A stretch of DNA of 64,000 bases from CAIQJJ01 sp049325275. GTDB taxonomy: Bacteria; Chloroflexota; Anaerolineae; Anaerolineales; UBA4823. The translations under genes were made by a program, and so were the position numbers. Below are positions 56,473-64,000 of the stretch, in pieces. Numbering within the stretch: position 1 is the first letter of the stretch; each line of letters begins with the position of its first letter. The notes below the pieces were generated by a model. The model was not told where the DNA came from. It was given only the letters and a program-made list of their open reading frames with translations, and did not search any database. The DNA is taken from positions 1 through 64,000 of the forward strand of contig JBMOLU010000045.1 in the NCBI GenBank assembly GCA_049325275.1. The letters are read 5' to 3'.

Positions 56473-59241
56473 TTACAACAATCCAAGTTCCTGTGCCCGG
56501 CGGACGGCCGCCCGGCGGTTGTTGGCCCCCAACTTGTTGAAGATGTTCTTGGTGTGTGTACGTAAGGTGTTGAGCGAGATGGTCAGTTGGCGGGCAATTT
56601 CGGGGCCGCTCAATTCGGTGGCGAGCAGTTTGAGAACTTCAAACTCACGGTCGCTCAGAGCCTCCACCATTTCCAGCTTTTGGCCGCTCGTTGCCGATTG
56701 TTTGCCTACGAGCGGCCCAGCAGCAAGCAGGAGTTTGTTCGCATAGGCGAGCAAACGGCGATCGGGTTGGTTCTCACGAAACTCTGCAAGCAGCGATCGC
56801 ATTTCCTCGCCTTCATCTACGAAAACGCGGGAATAGCCTTGCGGTTCGGCCAGGGCCAGGGCACGTGCCAGGGATTGCTGCGCTTCAGATGGGCTTCCCT
56901 GTGCCTGCCAGGCGAGCGCCTGCATTACCAGGATTTCGATTACGCTGCCCATCCGGCGTCCCGTTTCCGCCGCCTGCAACAGGCGACTCAGCAGGCGGAT
57001 GGCCTCCTGAGCGTGACCGGCTTGCGGGTCGCTGCGATGCTGGGCGACGAGCAGCCGGGCCAGCGTGATATGCTCGAACTCGCACAGATAGCTCAGCGCA
57101 TCCTTCACCGATAACCTGCGCTGGCGTGCCCAGGCTTGCGCGTCCGCCAGACGGCCCTGTTTGATCCATACTCGTGCCTTCAGGGCTGCCACGGGACGTA
57201 CCTTGGGCAAAGGTTCGCGTACATACACCCGCTCCGCCTCGTCCAATAAGGCAAGCGCTTCATCCAGGTCGCCCTGCGATTCTCGCAGGCGCGCTTCGGT
57301 GATGCACAGGCGCTGCGGCCAGTTGGTCAGCACGGCCCGTCTGCCCAGTTCTTTGCTGGCCAGCAGGTGTTGTTCGGCCGTTTCCAGGTGGCCCTGTTCG
57401 CAGGTAAGTTCACTCAGGCCGCGGTAAAGGTCTGAAGTTCCCACGAGCGAATCCTCGTTACCCGCTTTTGGCACGAGTTGTAAGATGTGCTGATAGACGC
57501 TGATGGCCTCATGGAGGCGGCCAAGCGCGGCCTTGATCTCGGCCAGAATAAAGGCAATCCCAATGAAGGTCAGAATATCTTCCGTATGGCGGATATTGGC
57601 TTGGAAGTCCATTAAGGAAGCCTCGGCCGCTTCCAGGTCTCCGCTGGCGTATTGGGTCAGGCCCAGCAACGACAGTGCCGCCACACGCCATTGATGATTT
57701 TCTCCGGCCGAGATGTCGAGCGCCTGCCGGGCGTACTTCACCGTTTCGGGCAAATCGGCAAATGCCAGGGCGCGGTAGGCCCGGGCGACGGCAATGGAAG
57801 CCGGCAGCAAACGAAATTGTTCTGCATCTACGACTACCATCTCATCCGAAGGCGTGGCCTGCCAGCGTTCGGCGTCTTGCAGGCGGGCTTCGCAGGCTTC
57901 CATCTCTCCGGTATCCAGCAGCGCCCAGGCAACGCCAACGCTGAGCACGGGCCGGGTGCTGATCAGCGCTTCGGGAAGTTTTTTGGCCCAGGCGAGCCAC
58001 GCCGCCGACTGATAACTGGTATCCATGGCCGGGCGGGACAGTTCGATCAGCGCCGCGGCACGCTCCCAGTCTTCGGCGGCCAAGGCATGCTGGATGGCGT
58101 CGGCGGGTAAGTCATTTTGCTCGTACCATTCGCTTGCCCGTTGGTGCAGCGCAGCCACTTGATCGGGGTGTTCTTCCAGCAAATGCGCCAGAAGCACCTC
58201 GGAAAAAAGATGGTGATAGCGATACCACCGGCGCTGGTCATCGAGTGGAACGAGGAAAAGGTTGCCTCGTTCCAGGGTCTCCAGCATTGTTTTGCCATCT
58301 TTTCGCCCGGTGAGGGCGTTGCATAGGGGCGCGCTTAGCCGTTCGAGGATGGCAGTTCGCAGCAGGAAACCATGGACGTTTTCAGGCTGGCGTTGCAGAA
58401 CCTCCTCGACCAGGTAGTCGAGCACAAAGCGGTGGCTGCCGGTGAAAGACTGGATGAAGCTGGCCGTGTCTGTTCGCCCCTGCAAGGCCAGCGCAGCCAA
58501 TTGCAGGCCGGTGATCCATCCTTCGGTGTGGGTTTCCAAAGCCGTGATATCTTCTGCGGAGAGATCCAAATTCATCACCTGGTTGAGGAATTCGGCGGCT
58601 TCACTCGGGGTGAAGCGCAGGTCTGCGGCGCGCAGTTCGGTGAGCTGGCCGCGGGCGCGCAGCCGGGCCAGGGGAATATCGGGGTCCTGGCGGGTGGTGA
58701 TCACCAGGTGCATCTGCGGCGGCAAGTGCTCGATTAGGAATACCAGGGCCTCGTCAATCGTTTCGGCGTCGATTAGGTGGTAATCGTCAAGGATCAGAAT
58801 AAAGTTTTTGGGGCTGGCGCTGATCTCGTTGAGCAGGGTGGATAAAAGCACATGGGTTGGCGGCGGCTGTGACGCATGAAGCGCAGCCAGCATACCTTCG
58901 CCGAGTGTGGGAACAATGGCTTGTAAGGCTGTCACCAGGTAGGCCAGAAAACGGGTGGGGTCACGATCCTCATGGTCGAGGGAGAGCCAGGCGAACGAGG
59001 GTTGCAAGGCTGTGTTGGGAAGTTGTTGAGGATTTCTGAGTCTATCGATCTTCAATCTACAATTTGCAACCCATTCACTGATCAGTGTGGTCTTGCCACA
59101 GCCGGCCGGGGCAGAGATGAGGGTCAGTTTGCGTCCTGCTGCCAGGCCCTCGTTCATCCGCACCACCAGGCGCGGGCGCATAACCATCCCTGGCCGGAAC
59201 GGGGGGAGATAGAGTTTGGTGGCTAAAATGGGGGCAGGCAC
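56473..59241 (-). CDS. MalT-like LuxR-family (LAL) transcriptional regulator
   Basis: A 922-residue signal-transduction ATPase with Walker A SAPAGCGKTTLISEW near 45, Walker B ILILDDYHLID and LPPQMHLVITTRQDPDIPLA. A TPR-rich central part (about 350-800) would bind the inducer, and a LuxR HTH lies at the end (LSDREFEVLKLLATELSGPE, then IARQLTISLNTLRTHTKNIF). Proteins of this kind are very common in Chloroflexota. It precedes the DUF4386 operon on the same strand and is a likely regulator of it. An inserted piece VANCRLKIDRLRNPQQLP after the P loop breaks the usual spacing. Confidence 0.9.
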   Translation of the reverse strand: MPAPILATKLYLPPFRPGMVMRPRLVVRMNEGLAAGRKLTLISAPAGCGKTTLISEWVANCRLKIDRLRNPQQLPNTALQPSFAWLSLDHEDRDPTRFLAYLVTALQAIVPTLGEGMLAALHASQPPPTHVLLSTLLNEISASPKNFILILDDYHLIDAETIDEALVFLIEHLPPQMHLVITTRQDPDIPLARLRARGQLTELRAADLRFTPSEAAEFLNQVMNLDLSAEDITALETHTEGWITGLQLAALALQGRTDTASFIQSFTGSHRFVLDYLVEEVLQRQPENVHGFLLRTAILERLSAPLCNALTGRKDGKTMLETLERGNLFLVPLDDQRRWYRYHHLFSEVLLAHLLEEHPDQVAALHQRASEWYEQNDLPADAIQHALAAEDWERAAALIELSRPAMDTSYQSAAWLAWAKKLPEALISTRPVLSVGVAWALLDTGEMEACEARLQDAERWQATPSDEMVVVDAEQFRLLPASIAVARAYRALAFADLPETVKYARQALDISAGENHQWRVAALSLLGLTQYASGDLEAAEASLMDFQANIRHTEDILTFIGIAFILAEIKAALGRLHEAISVYQHILQLVPKAGNEDSLVGTSDLYRGLSELTCEQGHLETAEQHLLASKELGRRAVLTNWPQRLCITEARLRESQGDLDEALALLDEAERVYVREPLPKVRPVAALKARVWIKQGRLADAQAWARQRRLSVKDALSYLCEFEHITLARLLVAQHRSDPQAGHAQEAIRLLSRLLQAAETGRRMGSVIEILVMQALAWQAQGSPSEAQQSLARALALAEPQGYSRVFVDEGEEMRSLLAEFRENQPDRRLLAYANKLLLAAGPLVGKQSATSGQKLEMVEALSDREFEVLKLLATELSGPEIARQLTISLNTLRTHTKNIFNKLGANNRRAAVRRAQELGLL

Positions 59242-59346
59242 AGCATCATTATACTGTCCGGGGCAGTAAATGTGTTTTCAGGAACTGGAAAAGCATCAAG
59301 GGTCACGTTTTTGCAGGAAAAATCATCGGCAGTACCTTGCTTGTAG

Positions 59347-59616
59347 CGTGCTTACGACGTTCTCACCGCACAGGGCGAGGCGGGCCGCGCACTCTACCTG
59401 CACGGCATCATCCCGCAGGACTTCTTGCTGCCGCTGCTCTATGCCCTGTTCCACGCCACAATGCTGATCTACCTGGCGCGCCGGCTGTTTCCGGGCAATC
59501 ACCCTGTGGAATCGATTGGGCTGCTTGGCCTGTGCGCCGGGCTGGGCCATTTTGCGCTCACCGGCCTGTTGCTGCACCAGATCGTTCACACGCCCCAGGC
59601 GCGTGTCGTTGAAGTT
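59347..59616 (+). pseudogene. Fragment of a conserved membrane-protein gene
   Basis: An open plus frame reads AYDVLTAQGEAGRALYLHGI, then IPQDFLLPLLYALFHATMLI and GLLGLCAGLGHFALTGLLLH to VVEVLF. It looks like the middle and end of a Chloroflexota membrane protein with the YxxLxxxGExGRxxYL...DFLLPLLYAL pattern. A TAG precedes it at 59344 and no start or ribosome site exists. The 3' end runs directly into the stop of the minus-strand gene at 59621. Both ends are missing, so it is a remnant, cut off when its neighbours were rearranged. Confidence 0.65.
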
Positions 59617-59620
59617 TTGT

Positions 59621-62014
59621 TTACAGCTTCGCTTTCTCCAAAAGCCAGTGTTTATCTTGTGTCCACCCCAGAAAAAGCCTGGCTCCGCCGGCCGGATTCT
59701 CAGCAGATTGGCCGTGTAAGGCCAGGAGCAAACCTTGCAGGGCCGGGCGAAAGCGCTCCTGGAAAGCAACGGGTTGTTGACTCAAATAATCGGTTGCCCA
59801 GGCGAGAAACTCAACCTGTACTGAGGCAGGCCGTATAGCAAGGAAAAAGATCATTTGACGCCAGGCATAAGCAGCATTTTTGACTTGAATCAGGTGGGCA
59901 TGCCAACGGGTAGCCTTGATTTGAAGATGTTCACAAACCCAGGCAAAACAACAACGAGGAAGTTCGTCCAACCGCTCACCAAGTTTTTTGGCCACCTGAA
60001 ATTCGTTGAAAAGTACGGCGAGGTTCTGGCTGGTTAGAATCTGCTGTTGTTCGATGACCATCCCATTTGCTGCCGGTTTCCATCCGCCCAGGTTAACACC
60101 TGCGCGCCGGGCGCAGAGTTCTGCAAAAGCATTGGCCTCGTTGTCGCGAGGAACGCCAAATAGCCGAAGCTTCTTTGTGGGCCGGGCAGGCAGGGGCGGC
60201 AGTTGGCGATAGTCGATCTGGTAGTAGGATGCATACAAAGTCTTGTCGAGCAACATCGCAGCCCGATGAGCAGCGTGGAGGAATTTCTCCGAGAATCGCC
60301 CCATGAAGATGTCTGCGGCCACTTCCTCCACCAAGGGTAGATCGAGTTCAGCCGTCTTGGCCAGGGCATTCAACTCCTGAAGCAATTTATTGGGCAGGAT
60401 GGCCTGGGGAAAGGCGCTGAAGGCCAGGATGCTGATTTCCTCGAGCGTCTGCCGTGCCAATTCGCGCCCGGCCAGATCGCGTTGGCGGAAACGGTCAAGA
60501 GCCGACACCCAGGGAAGCTCCTCGATTTGTACCTGTTTCTCCAGGTTGAGCAAAAGCAACGAGCGGCGGCGACGAAAGGCGGCATAGATAGCTGAAACCA
60601 ACCGCCGGGCAGCAGGATCGCTGAAACCGGCTGCCCGAATATCAGCAGTCATTTGGGGCAGGACACGGGCCAAAACCTCCCCCGAGGTGATTAATCCCTT
60701 TTCGACAAGTATATCCACCGTTTCGATCAAGCAGCGCTCGACTTTGCGCTGTAAAGCATCGGGGATTGATGTCCCCACCGGAAGGTGATAGCAAGCAGCT
60801 TCGCCGGCTGAGATGGGCCGGGTTATTTGCGAAGGATCATCCAGGCCAGCCTGGGCCGGAAAAGCCTGTAGGCGGGGAAGCAGGGCTGCAGCGATTTCCT
60901 GATGGGTTGGCGCACTGGCGTGCTGAATTTGCCGTTGGCGCAGATCCTGACAACGAACTGAAGCTGGCGCGCCGCGTTTGGTCAGGTAGCAGGCCAGAAT
61001 TTGGCGAATACGGCCTACGTCGCGCCCGGTGAGTGCCGCCGGGCTTTTGACACAGCAATGCAAAGCATCTGCTAATTGGGAAAGATGTTCTTTCTTATTG
61101 CGTGGGCGTTGGCAATACGGATAAGTGTTTTGGGCCGTATCCCACTCTTCGAGCAGCGCAGCAGCCCGGGATGACCAACCGGGCGGATAATGCTGGCAGG
61201 GCCAGCCGCCCTGCACCGGGAATTTACCATTCTCCGCTCGTGTCCAATGGCCATTTGCGTCGCATTCCAGGCTGGGAGGAGCGCCTGACACCGTTTCGAG
61301 GAAAAGCGCTACCATCCGGTCATACAGTGGGGTCCAAACACAGACCATTTCCCGCTGGGCCAGGATTTGTGGGTTGGGGCCAATGCGTTGCAGGTTGGTG
61401 GCCGTCGTGCCGACATCCTGGACAAAAACGCGCGTACCCGACTGGCGTATGACGGAAGATGGGATGGGATAGAAACGCAGGCGGGAGAACCACGGACCGA
61501 GGACTTCGAGAAGCTCCTGGGCCACAGCCACTTTATCGTTCTGGATAAGCCAGGCGACGACCAACAACGCGCCTTCTTCAGGCAAGTTGATGTTATATGC
61601 GCCGGATGCAAGCCAGCTTTGTAATTCGGCCAAGCCCCTCTCGGATAGGAAATAGGTGTTCAATGCCAGGCGTGCATTTTCAACGGGAACCGGGGAAGTC
61701 TTTTCCAATAAAAGCTGTTCGTATGGCTCAAGTTCACCACCAGCAAGCAGTTCACCAGTGGCGAAACCCCCCGTCAACACTTTGAGCGTAACCCATTCTG
61801 GCACACCAGCCAGCGGTGTCCGTGATCCAACGGCCAGGTTCCCGTTGATTATCCCCGTAAAAACCTGGACCCAATTCTCCGCTCGACGCTGTGCCCGCTC
61901 ACGGGTGGCAGCATCAGGATGTTGAGATTGAGTGGTCAAAGCTTTGGCAAGTTGAAGCAGGGGATACCCTTCACCAATATGAACGTCTTCCGGCTTCGAC
62001 TGGTTTACACGCAT
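59621..62014 (-). CDS. Unrecognised 797-residue soluble protein
   Basis: I do not recognise this family. The chain has no signal peptide or membrane helix, is largely helical by composition (Ala, Leu, Arg, Gln), and has Cys pairs (QREMVCVWTPLYDRM, ECDANGHW, WPCQHYPPGW, CHHxx-like DALHCCVKSP, CYLTKRGAPASVRCQDLRQRQ) that might bind metal. The phrase CYLTKRGAP and the spacing do not fit any enzyme I can name. The start ATG 62014 has AGGAG six bases upstream (the earlier ATG 62020 is inside that site). It begins only 16 bp after the 3' end of the tRNA-Pro gene on the same strand and ends against a broken gene, so it may have arrived by insertion. Confidence 0.75.
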   Translation of the reverse strand: MRVNQSKPEDVHIGEGYPLLQLAKALTTQSQHPDAATRERAQRRAENWVQVFTGIINGNLAVGSRTPLAGVPEWVTLKVLTGGFATGELLAGGELEPYEQLLLEKTSPVPVENARLALNTYFLSERGLAELQSWLASGAYNINLPEEGALLVVAWLIQNDKVAVAQELLEVLGPWFSRLRFYPIPSSVIRQSGTRVFVQDVGTTATNLQRIGPNPQILAQREMVCVWTPLYDRMVALFLETVSGAPPSLECDANGHWTRAENGKFPVQGGWPCQHYPPGWSSRAAALLEEWDTAQNTYPYCQRPRNKKEHLSQLADALHCCVKSPAALTGRDVGRIRQILACYLTKRGAPASVRCQDLRQRQIQHASAPTHQEIAAALLPRLQAFPAQAGLDDPSQITRPISAGEAACYHLPVGTSIPDALQRKVERCLIETVDILVEKGLITSGEVLARVLPQMTADIRAAGFSDPAARRLVSAIYAAFRRRRSLLLLNLEKQVQIEELPWVSALDRFRQRDLAGRELARQTLEEISILAFSAFPQAILPNKLLQELNALAKTAELDLPLVEEVAADIFMGRFSEKFLHAAHRAAMLLDKTLYASYYQIDYRQLPPLPARPTKKLRLFGVPRDNEANAFAELCARRAGVNLGGWKPAANGMVIEQQQILTSQNLAVLFNEFQVAKKLGERLDELPRCCFAWVCEHLQIKATRWHAHLIQVKNAAYAWRQMIFFLAIRPASVQVEFLAWATDYLSQQPVAFQERFRPALQGLLLALHGQSAENPAGGARLFLGWTQDKHWLLEKAKL

Positions 62015-62029
62015 AATCATCTCCTAAAA

Positions 62030-62101
62030 GTCCGGGGGCCGGATTCGGACCAGCGCCCTTTCGGTCCCGAGCCGAATGCTCTACCACTGAGCTACCCCGG
62101 A
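62030..62101 (-). tRNA. tRNA-Pro (anticodon CGG), with unusual T-loop base
   Basis: Folding by eye gives a perfect seven-bp acceptor (TCCGGGG/CCCCGGA), D arm GCTC-GAGC, anticodon stem TTCGG/CCGAA with loop CTCGGGA (anticodon CGG), and T stem GCTGG/CCGGC. The T loop is TCCGAAT instead of TTCGAAT, so the invariant U55 is C, and the discriminator base is C, where bacterial tRNA-Pro usually has A. No CCA is encoded. It is on the same strand as the 797-residue protein, 16 bp upstream of it. It may be a divergent or decaying gene. Confidence 0.85.
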
Positions 62102-62152
62102 ATGGCGTACTTCCAAATTATACCTTTCGATGCCCGCCAGCATATAAAACCA

Positions 62153-62968
62153 TCAGGCCAGGTTGTTGAGCGAGGCCATTTCTTCGTCGCTGAAATGGAT
62201 GTCCATGGCAGCCAGGTTTTCGGCCTGGTGCTGCGGGTTGAAGGATGTTGGGATGGTAATGACGCGCGGCTGTTGCACCAACCAGGCCAGCCCGATCTGG
62301 AAGGGTGTGCTCGCCTTTGCGCGGGCAAACTCGGCCAGTTTTTTGCCTTTGAAAAAGCGGCTCTTGATCGGGGAGTAGGCCGTCAGCAGGATATCGTTGG
62401 CCTGGCAATAGGCCAGCACACCGTTCTCGACATAGCGCCGGTCTCGGAGGCTGTAGGGGACCTGGTTGGTCAAGAGCGGGGTTTCTGATAAAGCTTGGGC
62501 TTCTTGAAGCAATTTCAGGTTGAAGTTGCTGACACCCAGGTAGCGCACCTGCCCATCACGCACCAACTGATTGAGCGCTCGAAAGGTTTCAGGCAGGTTC
62601 ATCCGGCGCGCCGGCCAGTGAATCAGGTACAGGTCAAGGCTTTCCATCTTCAGCCGCTTCAGGCTGGCCGCGCACGAGCGCAGCACATCGTCATACCCCA
62701 GATGTTCTGGGCTGACCTTGGTTGTGATGAAAAACGAATCGCGCGGCTTGCCCGATTCGCGCACGGCCTGTCCCAACAGTTCTTCGGAGTGGCCGGCGGC
62801 GTAATATTCGGCGGTGTCAAAGTGGGTATACCCCAGGTCGATGGCCGAGCGCAGGGCCGTAAGCGAGCGTTCATCTTCCGTGGGGTTGGCCGTGCTTTCG
62901 CCGCCGATGCTCCAACAGCCAAAGCCGATTTTCGGGACCGAGAGATTGTGCAGGATTTCGTATTTCAT
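62153..62968 (-). CDS. Aldo/keto reductase
   Basis: A 271-residue (beta/alpha)8 oxidoreductase with GFGCWSIGG, DTAEYYAAGHSEELLGQAV (Asp and catalytic Tyr), TTKVSPEHLG (Lys), LDLYLIHWPAR (His) and YLGVSNFN. It reduces carbonyls with NADPH in the cytoplasm; the substrate is unknown. Standing alone on the minus strand between the metallophosphoesterase and the tRNA. Confidence 0.93.
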   Translation of the reverse strand: MKYEILHNLSVPKIGFGCWSIGGESTANPTEDERSLTALRSAIDLGYTHFDTAEYYAAGHSEELLGQAVRESGKPRDSFFITTKVSPEHLGYDDVLRSCAASLKRLKMESLDLYLIHWPARRMNLPETFRALNQLVRDGQVRYLGVSNFNLKLLQEAQALSETPLLTNQVPYSLRDRRYVENGVLAYCQANDILLTAYSPIKSRFFKGKKLAEFARAKASTPFQIGLAWLVQQPRVITIPTSFNPQHQAENLAAMDIHFSDEEMASLNNLA

Positions 62969-63025
62969 GGGGATTTTTCACTTTCGTTTCTGTGTGCGCT
63001 GCCGTTCGGCTAATATTGTACACCG

Positions 63026-63541
63026 TCAACCAGGTAAATATGGCTGGATAACATCGCTCAGCCGCCAGGGGCGGTAATCACGAACTTCTACCGATAGGTT
63101 GATGTGCCGCGGCCCCAGTTCAGTTGTCGGGTTGTTGTGGGTGTGGCCGTGCAGGTTGAGTACATCAGGTTCCAACGGAACAATCGGGCGGTGGGAGAAG
63201 ACTAACGCCAACCCGGAAGGATGGCTGAAGCGAAAGGGATCGGCGATCAGGATGATTCCAAGGGCAATGTAGGATGACACACCGCGGCGATCGTGATTGC
63301 CACGGATTAGATGTAGTTTCCCGTGGAGTTGCTGGAGCAGGTCTTCGAGGCCATCCTTTTTGCCGAACGCCAGATCGCCCAGGTGGAAAACGACATCGCC
63401 TGGCTGAATATATCGATTCCAGTTGGCGATGATCAAATCTTGCCAGCCATCAGGCCGATTGCAGTATCGCCCGATGTTGGCATGGAAGAAGTGGGTGTCT
63501 GAAACGAGCCAGGTGCTGTCGTCGAAAATGGGGGCGTCCAT
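63026..63541 (-). CDS. Calcineurin-like metallophosphoesterase
   Basis: A 171-residue enzyme with all metal motifs: SDTHFFHANI, HLGDLAFG, RGNHDRRG, VFSHRP and HGHTHNNP. It belongs to the small cytoplasmic phosphoesterases (phage lambda phosphatase-like). The ATG at 63541 lies two bases after the stop of an upstream short ORF on the same strand. No Pho box is seen, and it is outside the phosphate island. Confidence 0.9.
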   Translation of the reverse strand: MDAPIFDDSTWLVSDTHFFHANIGRYCNRPDGWQDLIIANWNRYIQPGDVVFHLGDLAFGKKDGLEDLLQQLHGKLHLIRGNHDRRGVSSYIALGIILIADPFRFSHPSGLALVFSHRPIVPLEPDVLNLHGHTHNNPTTELGPRHINLSVEVRDYRPWRLSDVIQPYLPG

Positions 63542-63543
63542 GC

Positions 63544-63723
63544 TCAATACAGTGCGTAGAAATTGTCCGTTCCCAGGGCGGGAATAACCATCTTTGCCAA
63601 ATCATCCATCTGGCCTGAATGACCAGCGTAGATCCAACCGTCAACACTGCCGCGAAAACACCAGCGTTCGGCCACAAATTCGCGTGTTTCTGGATTCGTC
63701 AACGTGAAACGCATAATCGCCAT
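63544..63723 (-). CDS. Short ORF, C-terminal-like fragment before the metallophosphoesterase
   Basis: An ATG at 63723 opens 59 codons (MAIMRFTLTNPETREFVAER, then WCFRGSVDGWIYAGHSGQMD, then DLAKMVIPALGTDNFYALY). The frame is coding-like and stays open upstream (RLQESLDRFADY) to a TGA near 63806 without a start, so it may be the end of a longer broken gene. It has no clear ribosome site. The stop lies two bases before the next ATG, suggesting coupling. No family is recognised. Confidence 0.4.
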   Translation of the reverse strand: MAIMRFTLTNPETREFVAERWCFRGSVDGWIYAGHSGQMDDLAKMVIPALGTDNFYALY

Positions 63724-63824
63724 GTAGTCAGCAAACCGATCCAGGCTCTCTTGCAGGCGAGATATGAAGCGAAAGTGAAAATAAGGCGGCCAAAAGCCAA
63801 GTCAGTTTTGTCGCCTTTTCGTTT

Positions 63825-63986
63825 ATGTCAAAATTCCCCTTTGTATGTCGAAGACCAGCCGAACAGCGCTCGCATGAAATGCGCCGCCACATTTTGGCAA
63901 GGATTGAACTTGAATGCTCAGCTCTCGCGTTCTGGGCGCACGAAAAAGCCGCCAAACCCTTTGAACGCGACTCCCTCGCCTGGTAA
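63825..63986 (+). CDS. Possible 53-residue ORF at the right edge
   Basis: ATG 63825 opens MSKFPFVCRRPAEQRSHEMR, then RHILARIELECSALAFWAHE and KAAKPFERDSLAW. The composition (Arg, Glu, Ala, Cys) looks protein-like, but there is no ribosome site and I know no family; it could be a fragment. Nothing else is seen in the final bases. Confidence 0.25.
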   Translation: MSKFPFVCRRPAEQRSHEMRRHILARIELECSALAFWAHEKAAKPFERDSLAW

Positions 63987-64000
63987 GTTTCATCCCGGAA

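Noticed and set aside
62030..62101. tRNA-Pro as an attachment site of an integrated island
   Set aside because: I found no second copy of the tRNA 3' end in the window and no integrase gene; kept only as a possibility in the findings.
63026..63541. This metallophosphoesterase as a member of the phosphate regulon
   Set aside because: It lies 11 kb outside the island and shows no 11-bp phased hexamers upstream.

Overview
The window looks like a chromosome segment of a Chloroflexota bacterium (Anaerolineae/Caldilineae-like). The signs are high GC, large SARP/BTAD and MalT-type regulators, many secreted beta-propeller proteins ending in a short YLPLxxR/K-like tail, DUF4386 membrane proteins and GPP34 proteins. 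This placement is inference from gene content; no 16S gene is present.

Layout. 1-17.9 kb is almost all minus strand: the tail of an S74-chaperone-like protein, a BTAD/NB-ARC regulator, a decayed gene, a 20-repeat propeller protein with a DUF11 domain, a delta-60 repeat protein, a five-gene operon (GPP34 protein, propeller lipoprotein, DUF3592 protein, pentameric ligand-gated ion-channel homologue, membrane protein), and a seven-bladed SBBP propeller lipoprotein. 18.3-29.2 kb is one plus-strand operon for phosphonate uptake and C-P lyase: phnC-phnE-phnD-phnG-phnH-phnI-phnJ-phnK-metallophosphoesterase-phnL-phnM-hexapeptide protein-EEP phosphatase. 29.2-41.1 kb holds two more GPP34 genes, a giant alkaline phosphatase with duplicated parts, a GT-B-like protein plus an RNase H protein, and an operon of a solute-binding protein, a solute-binding/VWA fusion and a coiled-coil membrane protein. 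41.3-51.6 kb is the minus-strand phosphate core: arsenate reductase-like, phoU, pstB, pstA, pstC, a double pstS, a small membrane ORF plus surE, and phoR-phoB. 51.9-64 kb is mixed: an oxidoreductase/XRE group, a DUF4386 operon, a MalT-like LuxR regulator, a gene fragment, an unrecognised 797-aa protein, a tRNA-Pro(CGG), an aldo/keto reductase and a metallophosphoesterase.

How it works together. From about 17.9 to 51.6 kb the segment is a phosphate-scavenging island. At ten places, intergenic DNA (sometimes running into a neighbouring gene end) carries GTTAAC-like hexamers repeated every 11 bp, as expected for PhoB-type boxes. They lie upstream of the SBBP gene, phnC, the alkaline phosphatase, the GT-B/RNase H pair, the solute-binding/VWA operon, a GPP34 gene, pstS, surE and phoB. 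PhoR-PhoB would sense and switch these on, PstSCAB and PhoU import phosphate and signal, secreted phosphatases release phosphate, and the C-P lyase uses phosphonates.

Most unusual: the PhnJ here has one cysteine in total and lacks three of the four C-terminal cysteines of the E. coli enzyme, including the position equivalent to the radical Cys272. Both pstS and the alkaline phosphatase contain internal near-identical duplications of 887 bp and 811 bp. Four secreted proteins share a C-terminal tail motif, and two families of short intergenic repeats are dispersed through the window.
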